From Candidatus Aquivivens invisus (GTDB taxonomy: Bacteria; Omnitrophota; Gorgyraeia; Aquiviventales; Aquiviventaceae): a stretch of 32,481 bases of DNA. The stretch covers positions 62,535-95,015 of the forward strand of contig MHGA01000027.1 of the NCBI GenBank assembly GCA_001804415.1, in the 5' to 3' direction. The notes below the pieces were generated by a model. The model was given only the letters and a program-made list of their open reading frames with translations. It was not told the origin of the DNA and ran no database searches. Of this stretch, positions 16,862 to 22,920 are shown piece after piece (position 1 is the stretch's first letter; each line of letters starts with the position of its first letter). The position numbers and the translations under genes are program-made.

Positions 16862-17085
16862 CGGTGCACCTGCAATCGATCGGGGCCGGCCTCGGACATC
16901 TTCACTCCCCGATCAGCCGCCCAGACCATGAGGTCGCGTTTGACGTCCTGGGCATTGTAGAGGACGTGGAGCCGCTGTCCGTTCGCTCGGTGCGATATCG
17001 CGCGCGCGACGACCGCCAGCGCCTGGGCGCAGGTCATGTCCCGCACATCGACCGTCATCACCGCAGCGTCCTGCATGCCCGTCAT
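16858..17085 (-). CDS. TusA/SirA-like sulfur-transfer protein, divergent
   Basis: The 75-residue protein has the TusA-fold pattern: VDVRDMTCAQALAVVARAI, then GQRLHVLYNAQDVKRDLMVWAADRGVKMSE. The persulfide-carrying cysteine would be Cys19. The usual CPxP motif is degraded to TCAQAL, so only the cysteine is kept. TusA proteins relay persulfide sulfur between desulfurases or rhodaneses and acceptors. Here it could pass sulfur to the CysO-type carrier. The ORF track starts at a TTG (17100). ATGs at 17085, 17076 and 17058 are alternatives, and 17076 also has a good GAGG spacing. The stop overlaps the cysM start. Confidence 0.72.
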   Translation of the reverse strand: MTGMQDAAVMTVDVRDMTCAQALAVVARAISHRANGQRLHVLYNAQDVKRDLMVWAADRGVKMSEAGPDRLQVHR

Positions 17086-17109
17086 CCTCGCTGATCCCAA
17101 CCACTTCGC

Positions 17110-17508
17110 TCATTCAACCGTGACCGGTTCCTCCGTGATCGCCGCTCCGTCAATCCGGTAACTCTTGATCGCCGGAATCGTTGGCTGCTTGAGGGACACC
17201 AGCACGTACGAAATCTCCGGCGAGATCGCCAGCCGCACATCCACGGGCGAGGGGTACGCCTCGGTCGCGGTATGGGAATGGAAGATCCCGATCATCCGCT
17301 GACCCTTCGAGCGCATCTGCTTCTCGACCAGCAACTGCTCTTTCGGATCCATCGAATACCCCACCGGGCTGTCCTCAACGTTGCGCATCGGATAGACCTG
17401 CACGACGTGTCTCTCGTCTCCTGCCAAGATCCCGCACGCCTCTTTCGGATACCGGCTGCGGCAGTGCTGGATGATGGCTTCGTACATTCCCCGAGGAATC
17501 CGCACCAT
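17110..17508 (-). CDS. mec: JAMM/MPN+ metalloprotease, Mec-like
   Basis: The 132-residue protein is a minimal JAMM (Mov34/MPN/PAD-1) peptidase with the complete zinc motif: Glu23 in KEACGILAG and H77-S-H79-x7-S87-x2-D90. In the mycobacterial pathway Mec+ releases cysteine from CysO-cysteine. In QbsD/HcyD systems the homologous enzyme trims the carrier to its diglycine. Here both jobs could apply, because the carrier in the same operon has a six-residue tail. The ORF track start (17616) reads through a CAGCACA heptamer array. The ATG at 17508 begins MVRIPRGMYEAI, which fits the domain boundary. No strong Shine-Dalgarno is visible. Confidence 0.9.
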   Translation of the reverse strand: MVRIPRGMYEAIIQHCRSRYPKEACGILAGDERHVVQVYPMRNVEDSPVGYSMDPKEQLLVEKQMRSKGQRMIGIFHSHTATEAYPSPVDVRLAISPEISYVLVSLKQPTIPAIKSYRIDGAAITEEPVTVE

Positions 17509-17514
17509 CGTGAT

Positions 17515-17599
17515 CAGCACACAGCACACAGCACACAGCACACAGAAGGGCAACGGTTGTTTTGTACTATCTGCTGTGTGCTCATTGCTGTCTGCTGCA
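17515..17599 (-). repeat. Heptamer inverted-array element: 4 x CAGCACA, spacer, 4 x TGCTGTG-like
   Basis: Four perfect CAGCACA units (17515-17542) face TGCTGTG, TGCTCAT, TGCTGTC and TGCTGCA (17572-17599) across a 29-nt spacer. The arms are complementary in register (CAGCA with TGCTG). The element exactly fills the junction between the ABC permease stop (17601) and the JAMM start (17508) and shares its core with the element at 20377-20452 in the same operon. Confidence 0.93.
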
Positions 17600-17600
17600 A

Positions 17601-18359
17601 TTAGGCAAGGCCCCATCGCACGCGCACGGCGTGCTCCAGGCGCTTGAAGACCAACCCGTCAACGGCGATGCCGATGGAGGCGATCAGCAGCATGATCGCC
17701 AGCAGCTGATCGAGCTGTCCGGCTTTCGCCACTTGGCTGAGGAGCTGGCCGAGCCCGCTGACTGACGTGAGTAACTCCCCGGCCATCAGCGCGCGCCAGC
17801 CGAAGGCCCAGGCCAGCCGCAGTCCGTCAACGATTTTCGGGATGGCGGAGGGCACGACGACGAACCAGAAGTATTTCGTGCCCCTTGCTCCCAATGTTCG
17901 GGCCGCCCGAGCGACCAGCGGCGGCACTTCGCGGATGCCGGTATCTGTGCTCACCATCACGATGCCGGAGGCGCCCAAGAGAATGGTGAAGATCACCGCA
18001 CGCTCCGTCATCCCGAACCAAATGATCGACAACGGCACCCAGGCCGCGCCAGGAATCGCGTGAATGGCGACGGCGAAGCTGCCGATGATCTGGTCGATCA
18101 ACGGCACCCGGCCGAGCAGCAGCCCCCCGCTGATGCCAACGAGGATCACCAGCGTGTAGCCAACAAGCATCCGCCACGCGCTGCCTGCCAGCGCCGCGCG
18201 AAAGACGGGTTGGCGAAAATCGTCCATCAACGCGCCGAACACCGTCCGAGGAGAAGGCCAGGCAGGAAACGCGAACGCCGTAGCCTCCCACAAGAGGTAC
18301 AGCAGCGCGAGGGCCTGCACCGGCTTCAGCCACCTGGAGATTCTTGGTCGTTCACGCAT
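17601..18359 (-). CDS. ABC transporter permease, TauC/SsuC (nitrate/sulfonate/taurine) family
   Basis: The 252-residue protein has about six membrane helices and a typical EAA loop (ARTLGARGTKYFWFVVVPSAIPKIVDGLRLAWAFGWRALMAGELL) that docks onto the ATPase. The family imports sulfonates, taurine, nitrate or bicarbonate-like anions. The sulfur operon makes an organosulfonate or sulfate substrate likely. Its start overlaps the ATPase stop by 1 bp (TAATG). No substrate-binding protein gene is nearby, so that component must be encoded elsewhere or be shared. Confidence 0.9.
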   Translation of the reverse strand: MRERPRISRWLKPVQALALLYLLWEATAFAFPAWPSPRTVFGALMDDFRQPVFRAALAGSAWRMLVGYTLVILVGISGGLLLGRVPLIDQIIGSFAVAIHAIPGAAWVPLSIIWFGMTERAVIFTILLGASGIVMVSTDTGIREVPPLVARAARTLGARGTKYFWFVVVPSAIPKIVDGLRLAWAFGWRALMAGELLTSVSGLGQLLSQVAKAGQLDQLLAIMLLIASIGIAVDGLVFKRLEHAVRVRWGLA

Positions 18360-19198
18360 TAGCTATGCATCCCGCGGGACTGCTCAGGCGGCACAGGGTG
18401 CTGCGCCTCCGGAAAGTGCACCCGCTCACCGAGTTCATCCTGTAGCACTTTCTCGACTTCCTCTCCCAGCAGCTCGAGGATTTTATGCTGGTGCGCCAGG
18501 AGCGCGGCGTCTTCGGCATGCCGCGGTCGAGGGACGTGGATCGCCTGGACGTCTCGGATCTGCCCTGGGCGAGAGGAGATGACGTACACGCGGTCCGCCA
18601 AGCCGGTGGCTTCGCGGACGTTATGCGTGACGAAGAGGATCGTGGGGCGCGCTAACTCCCAGATTTCCATCAGCTCATTCTGCAGCACCGCGCGCGTCTG
18701 CGCGTCCAGCGCGGCGAAGGGCTCATCCAGCAGGAGAATCTCCGGCTGCAGGGCCAGGGCGCGAGCGATCGCCGCCCGCTGCTTCATGCCGCCGGAGAGC
18801 TGGTGGGGGTACGCCGTGGTGAACCGGGACAGATGCACGAGCTTGAGGTACTCCAGGGCGCGTGCGCGTCGCCTCACCGGTGGCAAGCCCGCCATGCGCA
18901 ACCCGAACTCGACGTTGCCCAGCACGTTCAACCACGGAAACAGCGCGGCGTCCTGGAACACCACCGTGCGGCTTGGGTCCGGGCCGGTGACCGGCCGCCC
19001 CCCAACGAGGATGTCGCCGGACGTCGGGCGCTCCAACCCGGCGACGAGGTGAATGATCGTGCTCTTCCCGCAGCCCGAAGGGCCAACCAGACAGACAAAC
19101 TCCCCTTCGGCGACCGTGAGGTTGATATCGTGCAACACCTCAAGGCTCGAGCCGTTGTGGGGAAATGATTTGAAGATGTGCCGCAGTTCGACGCGCAT
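18359..19198 (-). CDS. ABC transporter ATPase, TauB/SsuB family
   Basis: The 279-residue ATPase has Walker A GPSGCGKST (39-47), a Q-loop FQDAALFPWLNVLGNVEFGL, signature LSGGMKQR (134-141), Walker B EILLLDEPFAALD (153-165) and an H-loop in FVTHNVREA. It powers the partner permease at the cytoplasmic face of the inner membrane. The subtype is the nitrate/sulfonate/taurine group. A C-terminal extension of about 30 residues beyond the usual end (LGERVHFPEAQHPVPPEQS) is not obviously functional. It starts 7 bp after the sat stop. Confidence 0.93.
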   Translation of the reverse strand: MRVELRHIFKSFPHNGSSLEVLHDINLTVAEGEFVCLVGPSGCGKSTIIHLVAGLERPTSGDILVGGRPVTGPDPSRTVVFQDAALFPWLNVLGNVEFGLRMAGLPPVRRRARALEYLKLVHLSRFTTAYPHQLSGGMKQRAAIARALALQPEILLLDEPFAALDAQTRAVLQNELMEIWELARPTILFVTHNVREATGLADRVYVISSRPGQIRDVQAIHVPRPRHAEDAALLAHQHKILELLGEEVEKVLQDELGERVHFPEAQHPVPPEQSRGMHS

Positions 19199-19205
19199 GA
19201 GCGCT

Positions 19206-20363
19206 CTACTTCGCGGCGGGCTGCCGCATCGCCTCGATCAACACCGAGGCAACTTCAGGACGAGAGACTTCCGGAGGTGGCGGCGTGCTGGCTTGAAGCA
19301 GCTCGCGCACCTTGGTGCCGCTCAATGACACGTGCTGCTCCGGCGGGTGCGGACAGGTCTTCGAAGAGACCATCGAGCCGCACACCGTGCAGTACGCGGT
19401 GTTCTCGAAGCAGAGGGGCGCAATCCCGATCTCCTCAGGCGAGAAGTCGTCAAAGATTTTCTGCGCGTCGTAGGTCCCGTAGAATTTCCCAACCCCCGCG
19501 TGGTCACGCCCGACGATAAAATGCGTGCAGCCGTAATTTTTTCTGATCAGCGCGTGGAAGATCGCCTCCCGCGGCCCCCCATACCGCATCGAGGCGGGGT
19601 TCACCGCCAACACCACGCGATCCTTGGGATAGTAGCCCGCCAGCAACGCCTCGTAGCTCTTCATGCGGACCGCCGCCGGCACGTCGTCGCCTTTCGTCTC
19701 TCCGACGATCGGATGCAGCAGCATCCCGTCGCAGATTTCCAGCGCGCATTTCTGGATGTACTCATGCGCCCGGTGGATCGGGTTGCGCGTCTGAAACGCG
19801 ACCACCCGCTTCCACCCGCGCTCCGAGAAGATCCGCCGCGTCTGGGTGGGGTCCAGCCGATACTGAAGAAACGTCGTCGCCTTCGGCCGGTTCACAACGC
19901 TGAGGCGCCCACCGAGATAGACAGGGCCGACGGCCCGCAACCGCGCCACGCCCGGATGGGCCGCGTCGGTCGTCTTCAAGACACCCTCGGCCTCCGCCTG
20001 CTTATCCGGCGTGTAGAGCTCCTCGAGATGCAGCACCGCCACCACAGACCCGTGGCTCGTCAGGGAGACGTCGTGCTTCGCCTTCAGCCTGCCCGCCGTC
20101 GCCTCATCAACCGCCAGCGTCACCGGAATCGTCCAGACCAATCCGTTCGCCAGCCGACGGGTGTTGACGACCGACTCGTAATCGGCCTTCGTCATAAATC
20201 CCTCAAGCGGGCTGAACCCACCGATGCCGATCATCTCGACGTCGGAGATCGCCCAGGCGTCCAGCTCAATGCGCGGAAGAGCCGGCGCGTTCTCGAGGAG
20301 TGCGTCGCGCTCCTTCCCTTCGACAATCCGGTTGATGAGCGTGCCACCATGCGGGGCAATCAT
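19206..20363 (-). CDS. sat: Sulfate adenylyltransferase (ATP sulfurylase)
   Basis: The ATG at 20363 gives a 385-residue protein starting [16 protein letters not shown], a usual Sat N-terminus. The longer ORF-track start (20408) is encoded by a heptamer array. Catalytic motifs are [12 protein letters not shown] (from residue 191) and [13 protein letters not shown] zinc site, [16 protein letters not shown], precedes [11 protein letters not shown]. This is the monomeric Sat found in prokaryotes with dissimilatory or assimilatory sulfate use, unlike CysDN. It activates sulfate to APS with release of pyrophosphate. Together with the neighbouring APS reductase it yields sulfite without APS kinase. 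Confidence 0.96.
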   Translation of the reverse strand: MIAPHGGTLINRIVEGKERDALLENAPALPRIELDAWAISDVEMIGIGGFSPLEGFMTKADYESVVNTRRLANGLVWTIPVTLAVDEATAGRLKAKHDVSLTSHGSVVAVLHLEELYTPDKQAEAEGVLKTTDAAHPGVARLRAVGPVYLGGRLSVVNRPKATTFLQYRLDPTQTRRIFSERGWKRVVAFQTRNPIHRAHEYIQKCALEICDGMLLHPIVGETKGDDVPAAVRMKSYEALLAGYYPKDRVVLAVNPASMRYGGPREAIFHALIRKNYGCTHFIVGRDHAGVGKFYGTYDAQKIFDDFSPEEIGIAPLCFENTAYCTVCGSMVSSKTCPHPPEQHVSLSGTKVRELLQASTPPPPEVSRPEVASVLIEAMRQPAAK

Positions 20364-20376
20364 CTGAGATTCCGCG

Positions 20377-20452
20377 CACACAGCACACCACACACAGCAC
20401 ACAGACAAGCGAACGCGTGCTGTGTGCTAGGTGCTAATTGCTGTGTGCTCAT
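20377..20452 (-). repeat. Heptamer inverted-array element: 4 x CACACAG, spacer, 5 x TGCTNNN
   Basis: CACACAG, CACACCA, CACACAG and CACACAG (20377-20404) face TGCTGTG, TGCTAGG, TGCTAAT, TGCTGTG and TGCTCAT (20418-20452) across a 13-nt spacer. The last unit contains the cysH stop codon, and the other end lies 14 bp before the sat ATG. It is the second member of the CAGCACA/TGCTGTG subfamily in this operon. Confidence 0.93.
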
Positions 20453-21183
20453 CCGTGCTTGCTCACGTGCAAGCCGCATTCCTTCTGCTCGGGCCGTTCC
20501 CACCACCATCGCCCGGCGCGGAAATCTTCGCCCGGCTTGATCGCTCGGGTGCACGGGGCGCAGCCGATCGAGGGATACCCCTGGTCGTGGAGCGCGTTAT
20601 ACGGGATGCCGTGCTTCGTGACGTACTCCATCGTCTGAGTCCACGTCCAGTCGGCCAGCGGGTTGATCTTGGCGATCCCGCCGTGATCCGCGTCAAGGTC
20701 CACTTTCTTGACTGCAGCCCGAGTCACCACCTGCTCCCGACGAAGCCCCGTCATCCACGCATCCACCGTGGCGAGGGCGCGATTGAGCGGTTCGACCTTG
20801 CGGATGCCACAGCAGAGCTTGCGGTTTTCAATGGCGTGGTAGAACAGGTTCAGCCCCTTCTCCCGAACCATGCGCTCTACCGCTTCCGTGTTCGGGAACA
20901 TCACTTCGATGGAAACCTGGCACTTCTCGCGGATCTTGTCCATGACATCGTACGTTTCTTGGTTGAGCCGTCCGGTGTCCAGCGTAAAGACTCGCGCCTT
21001 CGGGTTGACCTGCACCATCATGTGGATGATCGCCACATCCTCCGCGCTGAAGCTGGAGGCCAGCGCCACCTTGTTGCCGAACGTCTCAAGCGCCCACCGA
21101 ACGACCTCTTGGGCTGACTTGGTTTCGAGGCTTCCTGACTGAATGACCGACTGCACTGACTCAGGCACCGACACCGAACCCAT
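20449..21183 (-). CDS. cysH: Assimilatory APS reductase (CysH family, 4Fe-4S type)
   Basis: The 244-residue protein has the PP-loop SSFSAEDVAIIHM, and the paired cysteines Cys124-Cys125 (KLCCGIRKVEPL) and Cys208/Cys211 (GCAPCTRAIKPGEDFRAGRWWWE) that bind the 4Fe-4S cluster. The catalytic cysteine Cys236 lies in the ECGLH tail. The CC/CxxC pairs distinguish APS reductase from cluster-free PAPS reductase. It reduces APS to sulfite with thioredoxin. It is the first gene of the sulfur operon, with an excellent GAGGAGG site, a leader of about 130 nt with a hairpin, and a promoter overlapping a palindrome. No sulfite reductase is in the window. The stop codon lies within a heptamer repeat. Confidence 0.95.
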   Translation of the reverse strand: MGSVSVPESVQSVIQSGSLETKSAQEVVRWALETFGNKVALASSFSAEDVAIIHMMVQVNPKARVFTLDTGRLNQETYDVMDKIREKCQVSIEVMFPNTEAVERMVREKGLNLFYHAIENRKLCCGIRKVEPLNRALATVDAWMTGLRREQVVTRAAVKKVDLDADHGGIAKINPLADWTWTQTMEYVTKHGIPYNALHDQGYPSIGCAPCTRAIKPGEDFRAGRWWWERPEQKECGLHVSKHG

Positions 21184-21208
21184 GCTCTTTCCTCCTCAAT
21201 GACGACAC

Positions 21209-21240
21209 ACGTTATGGAGCTCGCGAGGGCGACATAACGT
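21209..21240 (-). promoter_or_regulatory. Hairpin in the cysH leader
   Basis: ACGTTATG and CATAACGT form a perfect 8-bp stem around a 16-nt GC-rich loop, about 10 nt upstream of the GAGGAGG of cysH. The loop contains CTCGCGAG, itself a palindrome. It does not match any SAM riboswitch class that I know. It may affect translation start or mRNA stability. Confidence 0.6.
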
Positions 21241-21307
21241 CGCGCCTTCATGCAAGATGCCATATTTGACAAATTTAATCAATAACTATATTTGCTTGTA
21301 CAGTTTA

Positions 21308-21348
21308 TATCCTACTTAAATTATAGGATACTACAGACACAACGTCAG
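21308..21348 (-). promoter_or_regulatory. Sulfur-operon promoter with a 23-bp operator-like dyad
   Basis: Minus-strand CTGACG (21343-21348), 17-nt spacer, TATAAT (21320-21325). TATCCTA-N9-TAGGATA (21308-21330) covers the -10 box and the expected start site. The A/T-rich centre and 7-bp arms fit binding by a dimeric repressor such as an Rrf2-family (CymR/IscR-like) sulfur regulator. The promoter is well supported by consensus; the regulator is inferred. Confidence 0.7.
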
Positions 21349-22658
21349 GCGGAACCTTTCCGAAGGCGCGCCAGCCTCTCCTTGATCGTCTTCTCGTATC
21401 CAAGCTCGGTCGGTTCGTAGTAGACCCGCCGCTCGGGAAGATAGTCCTGCTTCACGTGATGGCCCGGAAAGTCGTGCGCATATTTGTAACCCTTGCCGCG
21501 GCCGAGTTTCTTGGCCCCTTTGTAGCTGGCGTCCTGCAGATGTTTCGGAACGTCGAGGGTTCGTCCGGCCTCCACATCCTTGGTTGCCTGTTCAATCCCA
21601 AGGTAGGCGGCATTGGACTTCGGCGCGCAAGCCACGTACACCGCCGCTTGCGCCAGCGGAATCCGCGCCTCCGGCAGCCCGACGAATTCCGACGCCTGCA
21701 TCGCAGCCGTCGACACCACCAAGGCTTGCGGGTCGGCGTTGCCCACGTCCTCGGCCGCGCAGATCATGATGCGCCTGGCGAGAAACCGCGGGTCCTCGCC
21801 GGCGTAGAGCATCTTGGCCAGCCAGTAGAGCGTGGCGTCCGGATCGGAGCCTCGCATCGATTTGATAAACGCGGAAATGGTGTCGTAGTGCGCGTCCTCG
21901 TCGCGGTCATACACCACGGCCTTTTTTTGAATCGACTCTTCGATGATTCCCCGTGTCAGGCGGATGCGGCCGTTGGATGGTTTGGTGGTGAGCGCGGCGA
22001 TCTCCAACGCGTTGAGCGCCCGGCGCGCATCGCCGTCGCTGACCTTCGCGAGATGCCGGAGGGCGCCGTCCTCCACGTCGAGCGGGAGCAAGCCGAGCCC
22101 GCGCTCCTCATCGGCCAACGCCCGCTTGAGCGCCGTCAGCACCTCCGATTCGGCCAACGGCTTAAGCTCGCACACCAGCGACCGCGACACCAGCGCCGGC
22201 AGGATCGCAAAGAACGGATTGAAGGTCGTCGCCCCGATGAGGACCGGGTTGCCGGATTCCACATCAGGCATGAGGACATCCTGCTGGATTTTGTTGAAGC
22301 GATGGATCTCGTCGATGAAGAGGATGGTGCGCGTGCGCTGAAGCCGATGCCGCTCTTTGGCGCGGGCGATCGCGTCGCGCAGCTCCGCCACGCCGGCCGA
22401 GGTCGCATTGAGCCGCTCAACCAAGGCGGTGGTCCGATTGGCGATCACCGTCGCCAACGCGGTCTTGCCGCAGCCCGGAGGGCCGTATAGGATCAGCGAG
22501 GTGAGCCGATCGGCCTCGATCGCTCGACGAAGCAGCTTGCCGGTTCCGACCAGATGCTCCTGCCCGACAAACTCTTCGAGGGCGCGCGGCCGCATCCTGG
22601 TGGCCAGCGGCTCCTGGGTCGAGGACGTCGGTTGAGTCGGCGAGTCGAAGAGGTCCAT
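21345..22658 (-). CDS. rarA: Replication-associated recombination ATPase RarA (MgsA)
   Basis: From the ATG at 22658 the protein has 437 residues and starts MDLFDSPTQP, as usual for RarA. The ORF-track start at 22718 would read through the 6S RNA terminator. Walker A is GPPGCGKT (59-66), Walker B ILFIDEIHRF and sensor region GATTFNPFF. The characteristic C-terminal MgsA tetramerisation domain follows, with SMRGSDPDATLYWLAKMLYAGEDPRFLARRIMICAAEDVG and HDFPGHHVKQDYLPE. It acts at stalled replication forks and interacts with SSB. It lies directly downstream of the 6S RNA gene, an arrangement seen in other bacteria. No good Shine-Dalgarno is visible. Confidence 0.95.
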   Translation of the reverse strand: MDLFDSPTQPTSSTQEPLATRMRPRALEEFVGQEHLVGTGKLLRRAIEADRLTSLILYGPPGCGKTALATVIANRTTALVERLNATSAGVAELRDAIARAKERHRLQRTRTILFIDEIHRFNKIQQDVLMPDVESGNPVLIGATTFNPFFAILPALVSRSLVCELKPLAESEVLTALKRALADEERGLGLLPLDVEDGALRHLAKVSDGDARRALNALEIAALTTKPSNGRIRLTRGIIEESIQKKAVVYDRDEDAHYDTISAFIKSMRGSDPDATLYWLAKMLYAGEDPRFLARRIMICAAEDVGNADPQALVVSTAAMQASEFVGLPEARIPLAQAAVYVACAPKSNAAYLGIEQATKDVEAGRTLDVPKHLQDASYKGAKKLGRGKGYKYAHDFPGHHVKQDYLPERRVYYEPTELGYEKTIKERLARLRKGSA

Positions 22659-22667
22659 GCGGAAGGA

Positions 22668-22860
22668 AGAAAAAGCCCCGCCTCTGCCGTGGGCGAATCC
22701 GTCAAACGATGAACCCAACCCTCAACAGGTGGGCACCCTCTCCGGAGGTTTCGCGCTTCCCCGCCCCTGGCGGGGCCTGCACTCCCCAACGGAAGTCGGA
22801 TTCCCGGTCACGTGGTGTTGGCTCACGTTGACTGGAACCTCACGTGCAGCGCAGGGCTCT
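22668..22860 (-). ncRNA. ssrS: 6S RNA
   Basis: The pheT-rarA gap holds a roughly 190-nt RNA gene on the minus strand. Its ends pair as GCCCUGC with GCGGGGC, then CUGC with GCAG and CGUG with CACG, giving a 15-bp interrupted closing stem. Next to the stem the 5' side reads GUUCCAGUCAACGUGAGCC, which parallels the 5' central region of E. coli 6S RNA (CCAGUCCCCUGAGCC). The 3' side has CACCUGUUGAGGGUUGGGUUCA, parallel to the E. coli CACCUUGAACCAAGGGUUCA segment. A U5 tract follows the closing stem and acts as terminator. 6S RNA mimics an open promoter and sequesters sigma-70 RNA polymerase in stationary phase. The rarA neighbour agrees with its location in other genomes. Confidence 0.85.
22670..22681 (-). 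terminator. 3' end of 6S RNA: closing stem followed by U5
   Basis: The GCGGGGC arm (22675-22681) pairs with the GCCCTGC arm at the RNA 5' end and is followed by TTTTT and then CTTCC. It should end the 6S transcript just before rarA, although read-through into rarA is possible. Confidence 0.6.
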
Positions 22861-22866
22861 ACTCCT

Positions 22867-22896
22867 AGCGTACTCCGCCAGGGAGCACAAAGTCAA
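22867..22896 (-). promoter_or_regulatory. 6S RNA promoter
   Basis: Minus-strand TTGACT (22891-22896) and TACGCT (22867-22872) are separated by 18 nt and end 7 nt before the predicted RNA 5' end. The spacing and position agree with the start inferred from the closing stem. Confidence 0.65.
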
Positions 22897-22920
22897 GTAT
22901 TGCCGTGACTCAAATGACGA

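Noticed and set aside
17508-17616. Longer N-terminus for the JAMM protease, with a CVLCAVCCVL-like segment
   Set aside because: The apparent Cys-rich peptide is translated CAGCACA repeat. The domain starts at the 17508 ATG.
21266-21292. Plus-strand TTGACA...TATATT promoter in the cysH upstream region
   Set aside because: The spacer is only 15 nt and it would drive antisense transcription through rarA with no plus-strand gene.
21183-21313. SAM riboswitch in the cysH leader
   Set aside because: I looked for the S-box/SAM-II type conserved cores and did not see them. Only a simple hairpin is supported.
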